From Fodinibius sp964490705 (GTDB lineage: Bacteria > Bacteroidota > Rhodothermia > Balneolales > Balneolaceae), in contig CAZBCG010000002.1 of assembly GCA_964490705.1 (NCBI GenBank), positions 62,001 through 126,000 on the forward strand: 64,000 bases of DNA, read 5' to 3'. Both the position numbers and the translations under genes were made by a program. This document shows, piece by piece, positions 7,738 to 16,457 of the stretch (positions are counted from its first letter, which is position 1; each line of letters starts with the position of its first letter). The notes under the pieces are model-generated. The model made no database searches and was not told where the DNA came from. It saw only the letters and a program-made list of their open reading frames with translations.

Positions 7738-8793
7738 ATGATGAATACACGACATACGTTCTTGCTTATACTGCTAACCTTTGTTGTTTTTTCTTGCAGT
7801 GAAACAGTAGAAAATCCCGATCCGCTGGAAACAGCCTCCGTTTTTGTGACAAACGAGGGTAATTTTAGTGATGGCAATGGATCGGTGACGAGCTATGATC
7901 CCCAAGCCGAAAGTTCACTAACTCAGGCATTTCAAAATGAAAATGGTCGTCCCATGGCAGGACTCATCCAGTCATCTGATATTGCCGGAGATCGCATGTT
8001 TATTTCAGTGAATTCGACTGACAAAGTTGAGGTGGTTGATAAGCTGACATTGGAAAGTTTGGCAACCGTCGAGTTTTCTGCACCACCGACAGCAGTGGAA
8101 GTTATTGATGAGACAGCCTATGTGACGACCTATGATTTCCAAACCCAGAACGACCAGGTATATCTGGTTGATCTGTCCACCATGGAGGTAACTGATGACA
8201 GCATCGAAGTAAGTTCTGCCCCTCGTGATATTGTGGGCGTTGGCGGCAATTTGTATGTGGCAATCAATGGTGGTAACACTGTCGAAGTTATTGACCCAGA
8301 ATCAAATGCGGTAGAGCGCAGTATCACTGTAGGAACTTCTCCAACGCAGCTGCTGGTTGATAGTGAAGATCGCATATGGGTGGCTTGCAATGGACGTGTT
8401 TCGTATGATGAATCCACCGACGACGTGCCCGGCAGCGTATATGTGCTCGATGGACAAACCGGCGAAGTGATTGGTTCGATTGAATCTCCCGATATTGCTG
8501 CCAGCGGATATAATTATCGACTGGCACTCAACGAGGATGCGGCCGAAGCCTATTTCTTGAATAATGGCATTTCGGTTATCGACATGAATAGCATTACCCT
8601 GTCGGATACAAAACTGACTACGCGTCCGTTTAACACAATCGGGTATTTTTCTGCTCAGAACCGTCTTTACGTGGGTCAGAGCAATGGATACAGCCAATCC
8701 GGGAAGGCACTGCTTTATAACCTTGAGGGTACAGCCGTCGATTCCTTTACTACAGGTATTGTACCCAATGGATTTCAGTTTACGCAAGAATAG
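7738..8793 (+). CDS. BtuG-like (DUF5074/YncE-type) beta-propeller surface lipoprotein
   Basis: The 351-residue product starts with a lipoprotein signal (hydrophobic to FVVFSC, cysteine 20). The mature part begins VFVTNEGNFSDGNGSVTSYD, the opening motif of DUF5074 propellers. Repeats of about 40-45 residues follow with blade-like motifs such as VEVVDKLTLESLATVEF, VYLVDLSTMEV, VEVIDPESNAVERSI and VYVLDGQTGEVIGSI. In Bacteroides, BtuG is such a seven-bladed surface propeller that binds B12 very tightly and docks on BtuB. The position directly behind btuB under a B12 riboswitch supports the same job here. Binding itself is inferred. Confidence 0.75.
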   Translation: MMNTRHTFLLILLTFVVFSCSETVENPDPLETASVFVTNEGNFSDGNGSVTSYDPQAESSLTQAFQNENGRPMAGLIQSSDIAGDRMFISVNSTDKVEVVDKLTLESLATVEFSAPPTAVEVIDETAYVTTYDFQTQNDQVYLVDLSTMEVTDDSIEVSSAPRDIVGVGGNLYVAINGGNTVEVIDPESNAVERSITVGTSPTQLLVDSEDRIWVACNGRVSYDESTDDVPGSVYVLDGQTGEVIGSIESPDIAASGYNYRLALNEDAAEAYFLNNGISVIDMNSITLSDTKLTTRPFNTIGYFSAQNRLYVGQSNGYSQSGKALLYNLEGTAVDSFTTGIVPNGFQFTQE

Positions 8794-8841
8794 CCGATGA
8801 AATAGTTTAGTTATTTATAGTTATTTAAAAATTGAACCAAT

Positions 8842-8881
8842 TAGAATCCCTCTCATCATTTTTGGTGTGAGGGATTTTTTT
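8842..8881 (+). terminator. Intrinsic terminator after the BtuG-like gene
   Basis: AATCCCTC pairs with GAGGGATT, with further possible pairing of TCA and TGG/TGA inside the loop, followed by a run of seven T residues. It lies about 50 bp past the stop and ends the B12 uptake operon before nrdJ. Confidence 0.8.
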
Positions 8882-8963
8882 ATTGACGTCAGTAGGATCC
8901 TAAAACTGAAAATCGAGGGACAAAATTGTTCATTTCTACACGCTTAAAAAGAGATTTTCAGAG

Positions 8964-9058
8964 TTATCCACATTTTGAAAGCAGTGAAAAATTTTAATTT
9001 CTGAAAAGCAGTGGAATTCGGTAATTAATTGTGGATAACTTCCCCGATTTGTGGAAAA
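8964..9058 (+). promoter_or_regulatory. DnaA-box cluster upstream of nrdJ
   Basis: A perfect DnaA box TTATCCACA at 8964-8972 faces a perfect inverted copy TGTGGATAA at 9030-9038. A one-mismatch copy, TGTGGAAAA, lies at 9050-9058, 20 bp further on. Between the perfect boxes the 9-mer AAAGCAGTG is directly repeated (8978-8986 and 9005-9013, 27 bp apart). E. coli nrdAB is known to be controlled by DnaA boxes, so control of nrdJ by DnaA is plausible. The rest of the 8882-9190 gap has no aptamer or NrdR box that I can see. Confidence 0.55.
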
Positions 9059-9190
9059 GTAATTGCCGATTTTACTTGCTCGAAAGCGCCAGTCCTTTAT
9101 ATTTAATTGACGTGAAAGTCATCATTATTTAGTGCTTGTAAGGAGCCTCTCAATTCGTCAAAATATTAGTACAAAATCGGAGAATATTAT

Positions 9191-12100
9191 ATGAAATTTA
9201 CACGCTTTTATACTCAGGAAGAGTGGGACAGTCCCTTTGGAGATATGAAATTCGAAAGCCGTAAATCGGAGATTAAAAATCCCGACGGTTCGATGGTTTT
9301 CTCGATGGATGAGCTATTTGTGCCAGAATCATGGTCGCAAGTTTCCACCGATGTAATGGCGCAGAAATACTTTCGTAAAGCCGGAGTTCCCAAAATTACC
9401 AAGAAAGTGAAAGAGAAGGGAGTTCCTGAGTGGTTGCAGCGTTCCGAAGCCGATGAGAAGGCGATGAAAAAAGAGGGCTATAGCGAAGATGAGTTTTACG
9501 GCGGTGAAACAGACAGCCGCCAGGTTTTTCACCGGTTGGCGGGTTGCTGGACCTACTGGGGCTGGAAACACGATTACTTCGATTCTGAAAAACAGGCAAA
9601 AACATTTTATGATGAGCTTAGCTATATGCTGGCTAACCAGATGGCGGCTCCCAATAGTCCGCAGTGGTTTAATACCGGCCTGCACTGGGCATACGGCATT
9701 AACGGTCCGTCGCAGGGACACTATTATGTTGATGGCAAAACCGGCGAATTGACAAAATCTGACGATGCCTATTCTCATCCCCAGCCGCATGCATGCTTTA
9801 TCCAAAGTATCGATGACAACCTCGTGAACGAGGGCGGCATTATGGATTTGTGGGTTCGCGAAGCGCGCCTTTTTAAATATGGATCTGGAACAGGCAGTAA
9901 TTTCTCCAAAGTCCGTGGCGAAGGCGAACCACTGAGTGGTGGCGGAAAATCCTCCGGCCTGATGAGCTTTCTCAAAATTGGTGACAAAGCCGCGGGGGCT
10001 ATTAAATCCGGTGGAACCACGCGTCGGGCAGCAAAGATGGTAACGTTGGATCTTGACCATCCCGATATTGAAGAGTACGTAAACTGGAAAGTGCGCGAAG
10101 AGCAGAAAGTAGCGTCGATGGTTGCGGGATCGAAAATCCTGGAGAAGCACCTCAAGAAAATTATTAAGCTGTGCAACAAGCCGGTTGAGATTGATGGCCG
10201 TACCTTCAACGGCGCGGTAAGCCGCGACCCGGCCAAGAATGAAGAGCTTGGCAAGGCGATCAAGGAAGCCAAGGAAGACCAGGTGCCGCTGAATTATATT
10301 GAGCGCGTGGTGCAGCTGGCCGGACAGGGTTTTACCGATCTCGAATTTGAGACATACGATACCGATTGGGATTCCGAAGCCTATCGCACGGTAAGCGGAC
10401 AGAATTCAAACAACTCCGTTCGTATCCCCAACAAATTTATGCAGGCTGTTAAAAATGACGACCAGTGGGATCTGTACTGGAGAACGGAGAAGCGTGAAGC
10501 GGCCGAAGAAGGACGTGATCCCGAACCGTGCAAATCGATGCCGGCTCGCAAGTTGTGGGATGACATCGCGCATGCCGCATGGTCGTGCGCCGATCCCGGA
10601 GCGCAGTATCACGATACGATTAACGAGTGGCATACGTGTCCCGAGGACGGACCAATTAACGGAAGTAATCCGTGCTCGGAGTACATGTTCCTCGACAATA
10701 CAGCTTGTAACTTGGCGTCACTGAATCTGATGAAGTATTTCAAAACGGATCAGTGCCAGGAATTTGATGTTGAAGCACTCCGCAACGCTTCGCGTCTGTG
10801 GACGGTCGTACTCGAAATTTCAGTATTGATGGCACAGTTTCCATCCAAAGAAATTGCCGATCTATCATATAAATACAGAACACTCGGCCTGGGCTTTGCC
10901 AATCTCGGTGCTGCGCTGATGGTTCAGGGCGTCCCGTATGACAGTGACGAAGGTTGTGCTATTGCCGGTGGATTGATGAGCATCATCCACATGAATGCGT
11001 ATGCAACCAGTGCCGAGATGGCCAGTGAGCTTGGAACGTTCGAGCGATACGAGGCCAACAAAGAGCACATGAAGCGCGTGGTGCGCAACCACAAGCGAGC
11101 GGCTTTCAATGTTGATCCCGATGAATATGAAGGATTGACCGTGAAACCGATGGGCATTGATGCGAATGAATGTCCTGATAATGTCCTTAAGGCGGCACGC
11201 GAAGATTCCGAGAAAGCCGTCGAAATGGGAGAAGAGCACGGCTATCGCAATGCGCAGGTTACCGTAATTGCACCGACCGGCACGATTGGTCTGGTGATGG
11301 ACTGCGACACGACGGGAATTGAACCCGACTTTGCACTGGTAAAATTCAAGAAGCTGGCCGGTGGTGGACACTTCAAGATTATCAACCAGTCGGTGCCTAA
11401 AGCGCTTGAAAACCTGGGATACAGTCCGAAGGAGCGTGAAGAGATTATTAACTATGCTAAAGGTCACGGTTCGCTGGACGGCTGTCCGCATATCAATGAG
11501 GAAAGTCTCCGCGAGAAAGGGTTTGGCGATGATCAGATTGAAGCTGTGGAAGAGGCGTTGCCCAGCAGTTTTGAAATGAAGTTTGCCTTTAACCAGTGGA
11601 CACTCGGCGAAGACTTCTGCAAAGATGAACTTGGTCTTTCGGATGAACAACTTGCCAATCCGAAGTTTGATATCCTCAAGCATCTCGGATTTTCGAAAGA
11701 GGAAATTCAGGAAGCCAACGACTACGTCTGCGGTACGATGACGGTTGAAGGTGCACCGCATCTGAAAGATGAGCACCTGCCGGTCTTTGACTGTGCCAAC
11801 CGTTGTGGACGCATCGGCACGCGGTACATCAAACCTAAGGGACACATCCGCATGATGGCCGCTGCGCAGCCGTTTGTTTCGGGTGCGATCTCCAAGACGA
11901 TCAACCTGCCGAATGAGGCGACGGTTGAGGATTTTAAGGATGCCTACATGGATTCATGGGAGCTGATGCTGAAAGCGAATGCGCTTTATCGCGATGGTTC
12001 GAAGTTGAGTCAACCATTGAATAGCCTCAGCGATGTCTTCGAAGATTTTGACGAAGAAGATCTCGATGAGGAGACGCAAGCTGCGCAGGATAAAGTTGTT

Positions 12101-12808
12101 GAGACGGCTGAGAAGATCGTCCACAAATATGTAGCTGATCGCCAGCGTCTGCCAAGCCGACGAAACGGCTATACGCAGAAGGTTAAGATTGGCGGACAAA
12201 GTGTATATCTGCGAACGGGCGAATACGAAAACGGTCAGCTCGGTGAAATCTTTATTGATATGCACCGCGAAGGCGCCGCCTTCAGAAGCCTCACCAACTG
12301 TTTTGCCATTGCAATTTCGCTTGGCCTGCAGCATGGGGTGCCGCTTGAAGAGTTTGTGGATGCCTTTACGTTCACCAAATTCGAGCCCAGCGGTACGGTT
12401 AGTGGCAGTCCGCATGTGAAGATGACGACATCCGTTATTGATTATATCTTCCGCGAGCTTGCCGTGACGTATCTCGGTCGCGATGACTTGGCGCATGTGC
12501 CGGCAGAGGATATCATGTCGCGCAAAATGCGTCCATCGGAAGAAGCCGAACAGGCGCGGGAAAAGGCTAAGCGGGTCGATCCGCAGCAGAATCCCGATGC
12601 CAATCAAACGGAGCCGGTCACGCAGTCGGAGCCGGCCAAGCAGGCACAGACAACGGCCGATGATGACAGCTACCAAAGTGATTATGAGCAGGCCAAGGAG
12701 CTGGGATACACCGGCGATTCGTGCCCCGAATGCGGTAGCATGACGATGGTCCGTAATGGAACGTGTCAGAAGTGCATTACCTGTGGTTCAACCACTGGTT
12801 GCTCGTAA
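9191..12808 (+). CDS. nrdJ: Vitamin B12-dependent (class II) ribonucleotide reductase
   Basis: The 1205-residue enzyme reduces ribonucleotides to deoxyribonucleotides using adenosylcobalamin to start a thiyl radical, so it works with or without oxygen. The radical-site motif NPCSE gives Asn493, Cys495 and Glu497. Probable redox cysteines are Cys202 (PHACF) and Cys506 (ACNLASLNL). GSGTGSNFS and PTGTIGL are nucleotide and active-site loops. The tail is a zinc-ribbon-like CPEC...CQKC followed by CITCGSTTGCS, likely the shuttle cysteines. A charged linker near 1115-1165 precedes it. GGAG lies 8 nt before the ATG. It follows the B12 import genes but is separated from them by a terminator. Confidence 0.95.
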   Translation: MKFTRFYTQEEWDSPFGDMKFESRKSEIKNPDGSMVFSMDELFVPESWSQVSTDVMAQKYFRKAGVPKITKKVKEKGVPEWLQRSEADEKAMKKEGYSEDEFYGGETDSRQVFHRLAGCWTYWGWKHDYFDSEKQAKTFYDELSYMLANQMAAPNSPQWFNTGLHWAYGINGPSQGHYYVDGKTGELTKSDDAYSHPQPHACFIQSIDDNLVNEGGIMDLWVREARLFKYGSGTGSNFSKVRGEGEPLSGGGKSSGLMSFLKIGDKAAGAIKSGGTTRRAAKMVTLDLDHPDIEEYVNWKVREEQKVASMVAGSKILEKHLKKIIKLCNKPVEIDGRTFNGAVSRDPAKNEELGKAIKEAKEDQVPLNYIERVVQLAGQGFTDLEFETYDTDWDSEAYRTVSGQNSNNSVRIPNKFMQAVKNDDQWDLYWRTEKREAAEEGRDPEPCKSMPARKLWDDIAHAAWSCADPGAQYHDTINEWHTCPEDGPINGSNPCSEYMFLDNTACNLASLNLMKYFKTDQCQEFDVEALRNASRLWTVVLEISVLMAQFPSKEIADLSYKYRTLGLGFANLGAALMVQGVPYDSDEGCAIAGGLMSIIHMNAYATSAEMASELGTFERYEANKEHMKRVVRNHKRAAFNVDPDEYEGLTVKPMGIDANECPDNVLKAAREDSEKAVEMGEEHGYRNAQVTVIAPTGTIGLVMDCDTTGIEPDFALVKFKKLAGGGHFKIINQSVPKALENLGYSPKEREEIINYAKGHGSLDGCPHINEESLREKGFGDDQIEAVEEALPSSFEMKFAFNQWTLGEDFCKDELGLSDEQLANPKFDILKHLGFSKEEIQEANDYVCGTMTVEGAPHLKDEHLPVFDCANRCGRIGTRYIKPKGHIRMMAAAQPFVSGAISKTINLPNEATVEDFKDAYMDSWELMLKANALYRDGSKLSQPLNSLSDVFEDFDEEDLDEETQAAQDKVVETAEKIVHKYVADRQRLPSRRNGYTQKVKIGGQSVYLRTGEYENGQLGEIFIDMHREGAAFRSLTNCFAIAISLGLQHGVPLEEFVDAFTFTKFEPSGTVSGSPHVKMTTSVIDYIFRELAVTYLGRDDLAHVPAEDIMSRKMRPSEEAEQAREKAKRVDPQQNPDANQTEPVTQSEPAKQAQTTADDDSYQSDYEQAKELGYTGDSCPECGSMTMVRNGTCQKCITCGSTTGCS

Positions 12809-12820
12809 AATGAATAATCT

Positions 12821-12853
12821 AAACATGGTAAGTCTCTGAGACTTGCCATGTTT
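12821..12853 (+). terminator. Long inverted repeat after nrdJ, possible terminator
   Basis: AAACATGGTAAGTC and GACTTGCCATGTTT pair over 14 positions (one T-G wobble) around a 5-nt loop. There is no long T tract beyond the stem, so it may be an mRNA end-stabilising hairpin or a dispersed palindrome rather than a true terminator. Confidence 0.5.
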
Positions 12854-12869
12854 CTTAGAAAGTAAACTC

Positions 12870-12906
12870 AACCCTGACAGGGATCCAAACCCTGTCAGGG
12901 TTTTTT
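12870..12906 (+). terminator. Intrinsic terminator of nrdJ
   Basis: AACCCTGACAGGG and CCCTGTCAGGGTT form a perfect 13-bp stem with a 7-nt loop, followed by four more T residues. It is the second of three palindromes stacked between the convergent nrdJ and menB genes. Confidence 0.8.
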
Positions 12907-12922
12907 AGTGTATCCTAATAGA

Positions 12923-12955
12923 AAACCTTCGAGGTTTTCAAAATATCGAAGGTTT
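12923..12955 (-). terminator. Inverted repeat at the menB end, probable menB terminator
   Basis: AAACCTTCGA pairs with TCGAAGGTTT over 10 bp with a 13-nt loop. Read on the minus strand the stem is followed by TTTTC, so it can serve as the menB terminator. An inner AAAACC...GGTTTT pairing gives an alternative fold. Confidence 0.5.
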
Positions 12956-12980
12956 AAAAATCTAAAGCTTTGTCGGTAAA

Positions 12981-13814
12981 TTACCCAATCCACGGATAAT
13001 CATCCCAGTTGGGTTTGCGTTTTTCGAGGAAGGCATCGCGTCCTTCTTGGGCTTCGTCCGTCATGTAGGCCAGTCGCGTCGCTTCGCCCGAGAACACCTG
13101 TTGTCCCACCATGCCGTCATCCACGAGGTTAAACGCATATTTAATCATGCGAATTGCTGTGGGACTTTTTTCAAGGATTTCCTGCGCCCACTGGTAAGCC
13201 GTTTCTTCGAGCTCGTCATGAGGTACTACTTTATTCACCATCCCCATATCAAAAGCTTCTTGGGCGGAGTAATTTCGACCGAGGAAAAATATTTCGCGCG
13301 CTTTCTTCTGTCCCACTTGCCGGGCCAGCAGGGCGGAGCCAAATCCGCCGTCAAAGCTGGCTACATCAGCATCCGTCTGTTTGAAAATGGCGTGCTCTTT
13401 ACTGGCAATGGTAAGATCACAAACTACGTGGAGACTATGTCCACCGCCGACCGCCCAGCCGGGTACGACCGCAATCACAACCTTGCCCATAAAGCGAATC
13501 AGGCGCTGAAGGTCTAATACATTTAACCGAGGCGTTCCGGCATCATCTTTATAGCCTGCTTTGCCGCGTACGTTTTGGTCGCCGCCGGAGCAAAATGCCC
13601 ACTTGCCATCTTTGGGAGAGGGACCTTCGCCGGACAGTAGCACCACGCCAATCCTTGAATCTTCACGGACATCCATAAATGCGTCCTGTAACTCAAAGAG
13701 CGTTTTGGGACGAAAGGCGTTGCGAATTTCCGGCCGATCAAAGGCAATTCGGGCCACGCCGTTCGATTTTTTAAAGGTTATATCTTCGTATTCATTGACG
13801 GTTTTCCAGTTCAT
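12981..13814 (-). CDS. menB: 1,4-dihydroxy-2-naphthoyl-CoA synthase
   Basis: This crotonase-fold enzyme of menaquinone synthesis closes the ring of o-succinylbenzoyl-CoA. At 277 residues it is close to the E. coli protein. MenB marks include FCSGGDQNVRGKAGY near residues 73-87 (oxyanion loop and the MenB-specific insertion), VAVVPGWAVGGGHSLHVVCDLTIAS-type sequence, and the C-terminal FLEKRKPNWDDYPWIG that reaches across to the neighbouring subunit. It lies 123 bp after menH with a terminator-like hairpin between, so it may have its own promoter as well as read-through. Confidence 0.95.
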   Translation of the reverse strand: MNWKTVNEYEDITFKKSNGVARIAFDRPEIRNAFRPKTLFELQDAFMDVREDSRIGVVLLSGEGPSPKDGKWAFCSGGDQNVRGKAGYKDDAGTPRLNVLDLQRLIRFMGKVVIAVVPGWAVGGGHSLHVVCDLTIASKEHAIFKQTDADVASFDGGFGSALLARQVGQKKAREIFFLGRNYSAQEAFDMGMVNKVVPHDELEETAYQWAQEILEKSPTAIRMIKYAFNLVDDGMVGQQVFSGEATRLAYMTDEAQEGRDAFLEKRKPNWDDYPWIG

Positions 13815-13865
13815 ATCGATAGTTATGAGAGGTGAGTCTTGAGTAGTGAGTTAATGTAGTAGAAT

Positions 13866-13894
13866 AAAAAAGTCCATAATCTTTGTGGGACTTT
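13866..13894 (-). terminator. Intrinsic terminator between menH and menB
   Basis: Read on the minus strand, AAAGTCC pairs with GGACTTT around a 12-nt loop, followed by further T residues before ATTC. It would end or reduce the menF-menD-menH transcript before menB. Confidence 0.65.
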
Positions 13895-13937
13895 GTGATT
13901 TCTTGGTGTTACTTCGCGAAATAACGAATATTCAATA

Positions 13938-14759
13938 TTATACAATATTTGATGCAATGAATATTTTGACTTTAGCAACAAAAACTGAGGGATTATCTAA
14001 ATGTGTGCGATGTCCAGCCTTGATGGATGAAAAAGTAGCATTGGGAAATTGGTTTACCAAATAACGGTTAATTCGCTGATATTTTTCATCAGCAGACCCG
14101 GCTAGCAGTAACACCGGTAGCTCCAGCTTTTTGAGATCGTCGCAGGCCGGTGTCATCGATCCGGTACCGAAACCGTGCAGCGAAGTGGTCAGGGCAGAGG
14201 GTGATTGTTCAGATTGAATGTTATGATACTTTTCAGAAAGTGATTCATCGGTGGCTACCGGTGACTGAAATAAGTCCAGATCTTTCCATCTGGATAAAAA
14301 ACTCTCGAAATCCTGTTGAATTGATTTAGCCCATTCGGCATCCGTTTTTTTTCGCTCTTTTCGTTTGGTTGGATTGGTGATTCCACAGGTGGTACTTTCT
14401 AATAGTAATCCCTGAAAATGCTCGGGTTGTTGAACAGCCGTTTTCAGTGCCAAGCGTCCGCCCATGCTGTATCCAAATAAATAAGCAGGAGCGATATCCA
14501 GATGGTCAATGAGCTGCAAAATATCCTTGATTTGTTGTTCTTCGTTGTACCGATGTGGATCTGATGGTTCGGATGAGTGGCCGTATCCCAGTAAATCAAT
14601 AGTAATGGGATTACAACATTCGCAGAGATCGTCAATCAGATGATCAAAGACGCGATGGTCGCCCATAAATCCATGCAGCATAAGCAGCCAGGGCAGGGAT
14701 TCTTTTCGCTGGTGGATACTGACGGCATATTCCTGATTGTGTATTTCGATGCTCTCCAT
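13938..14759 (-). CDS. menH: Alpha/beta hydrolase, probable SHCHC synthase
   Basis: This 273-residue hydrolase-fold protein probably eliminates pyruvate from the MenD product to give SHCHC. The nucleophile elbow is GYSMGG with Ser98. The likely triad partners are Asp224 (AGSADEKY) and His250 (AGHRTH). LHGFMGD near residues 29-35 is the oxyanion region. The stop of menD lies 3 bp before its start, and the gene sits between menD and menB as in many menaquinone operons, which is what separates it from generic hydrolases. The C-terminal AGHxxH matches MenH rather than an esterase. Confidence 0.85.
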   Translation of the reverse strand: MESIEIHNQEYAVSIHQRKESLPWLLMLHGFMGDHRVFDHLIDDLCECCNPITIDLLGYGHSSEPSDPHRYNEEQQIKDILQLIDHLDIAPAYLFGYSMGGRLALKTAVQQPEHFQGLLLESTTCGITNPTKRKERKKTDAEWAKSIQQDFESFLSRWKDLDLFQSPVATDESLSEKYHNIQSEQSPSALTTSLHGFGTGSMTPACDDLKKLELPVLLLAGSADEKYQRINRYLVNQFPNATFSSIKAGHRTHLDNPSVFVAKVKIFIASNIV

Positions 14760-14762
14760 AAT

Positions 14763-16457
14763 CTAAAAATCCCAGAGGTTTTGGCGGAGCTCCATCGAGG
14801 CTTCGGCATTGGTCTGACATTCGATGACCGATAATCCGGAATGTTCGTTCATCCAATCCGAAAGATCAAGTTCTGCAAGACCCTCATGCGTCTCAATTTT
14901 TTGATAGGGGATGTTGTAGGATTCAACGAGCGCGCCAATATTTGCCGATTGTGGCGTTTCAAAATAGGGCTCAAAATATTCGTCATGTTGGGCAATGGGG
15001 AGCATCCGAAAAATAGAGCCGCCCGAGTTATTGATGACAACGATAACCAGTGAATGCTGTATCTTTTTCTGATTGAGCAGGGCGTTGGTATCATGCAAAA
15101 AGGCCAGATCGCCCGTGAATAAAACGCCGGGTTGCTCCAGTGCCAGGCTAAGTCCCAGAGCGGTAGAAGTAACCCCATCAATGCCACTGGCACCACGGTT
15201 GATATACAGTGGAATCTTATTAGACTGCCGTCCGAAAAGCTGAATATCACGAGCCGGAAACGAATTTGAGACCGCAATAAAATGATCATTTGAGATCTGC
15301 GGCGTCAACTGATCGTAAATCACTCCATCAGTCAGAGTATTTCTATTTGAAATGGTTTTGGCTCGATAGCTTTGAAACTGTTTGCCAATTTCTTTCCAAT
15401 GATCGAGCCACTCAGAATCAGTGGGGGAAGATATGTTTGAAATGGATAGGGATAGTTCCCGTCCCATCCATTCGATTCGGCTTGCGCCGGAATAGGTAGC
15501 ATCTTGCCACTGGTCGGTGCTGGCAAAATGGTAATGGTGATCGGTGTTCCATTCTTTCAGTGCCAGCTCCAGACTTTTGGCTGTGGGCTGAAATCCGAAT
15601 CGTAACATCAGATCCGGTTCTAGTTGTTTCTGCAGTTTTTTATTGCGCAAGAAGCCGGAAAATCCAGGAATAGAGTGTTCAGTTGCAATTGCAGATTCAG
15701 AAAGAATCGGGCAGTTGAGCTGTGTTGCCAATTGTTTGATGGACTCGGTACCATCATGCGGAGCCAGCGGTCCAACTATAATAAGAGGTTTTTCCGCTTC
15801 ATTGAGATGGCTCGTCAATGAATCTGGAAGCTGGATGGAAGTACTGATTTCTTCTTTTTGTTCTACAGGTTCGGAAACATCTTTGGCAACGCTTTGTAAT
15901 ATTTCAGGGTCGGGTTCCAGCGGCTTTCGAAAAGCGAAGTTGAGATGAACGGCGCCACGTTTTTGGCGTGCTGTTTGAACGGACTGCTGACCTAAAAGCC
16001 GGAGTCGATTCAGGTCATCATCTTCCAGCTTGGGTTCGCCGACTTCATGGAAAAGGACGAGATAATCCCCAAACATTTTGAGCTGATCAATAGCTTGATT
16101 GGCACCGGTTGTGCGCAAATTGGGCGGTCGGTCGGCGGTAGCCAGAATCATGGGGATACCCGATTCTCGTGCTTCGATAACGGCCGGAAAATAATTGGCA
16201 AGGGCTGTACCCGAGGTGCAAATCAATACCGCGGGCGTGTTGGTAGCTTTGCCGATACCAAGGGCCGTAAATGCGGCCGAGCGCTCATCCAGAATAACGT
16301 GCTTTTGAAAATGCTCATTGGAGGCAGCGGCCAGCGTAAGGGGCGTGGATCGTGAGCCCGGAGAAATGATAACCTGTTGTACGCCATATGTTTGGAGCGA
16401 TCGAAAAAAAGTGCTGGTCCATCGAAAGGCTGCGTTGCCGGAGTGTGAATTAGTCAT
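14763..16457 (-). CDS. menD: 2-succinyl-5-enolpyruvyl-6-hydroxy-3-cyclohexene-1-carboxylate synthase
   Basis: A thiamine-diphosphate enzyme that joins 2-oxoglutarate-derived succinic semialdehyde to isochorismate. The 564 residues match the family length (about 556 in E. coli). It has the N-terminal pyrimidine-binding part (VIISPGSRSTPLTLAAA, VLICTSGTALANYFPAVIEA and RPPNLRTTGANQAIDQ). The C-terminal part holds NRGASGIDGVTSTALGL and the diphosphate region GDLAFLHDTNALL. Its start overlaps the menF stop by 8 bases, so menF and menD are translated together. Confidence 0.95.
   Translation of the reverse strand: MTNSHSGNAAFRWTSTFFRSLQTYGVQQVIISPGSRSTPLTLAAASNEHFQKHVILDERSAAFTALGIGKATNTPAVLICTSGTALANYFPAVIEARESGIPMILATADRPPNLRTTGANQAIDQLKMFGDYLVLFHEVGEPKLEDDDLNRLRLLGQQSVQTARQKRGAVHLNFAFRKPLEPDPEILQSVAKDVSEPVEQKEEISTSIQLPDSLTSHLNEAEKPLIIVGPLAPHDGTESIKQLATQLNCPILSESAIATEHSIPGFSGFLRNKKLQKQLEPDLMLRFGFQPTAKSLELALKEWNTDHHYHFASTDQWQDATYSGASRIEWMGRELSLSISNISSPTDSEWLDHWKEIGKQFQSYRAKTISNRNTLTDGVIYDQLTPQISNDHFIAVSNSFPARDIQLFGRQSNKIPLYINRGASGIDGVTSTALGLSLALEQPGVLFTGDLAFLHDTNALLNQKKIQHSLVIVVINNSGGSIFRMLPIAQHDEYFEPYFETPQSANIGALVESYNIPYQKIETHEGLAELDLSDWMNEHSGLSVIECQTNAEASMELRQNLWDF

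Noticed and set aside
8964..9058. The DnaA-box cluster as a replication origin
   Set aside because: Only three boxes, no dnaA, dnaN or gidA nearby and no clear AT-rich unwinding repeat array; a regulatory role for nrdJ is simpler.
10865..11845. Long minus-strand ORF opposite nrdJ (326 codons)
   Set aside because: nrdJ is unmistakable on the plus strand; the opposite reading has no recognisable motif and arises from codon bias.
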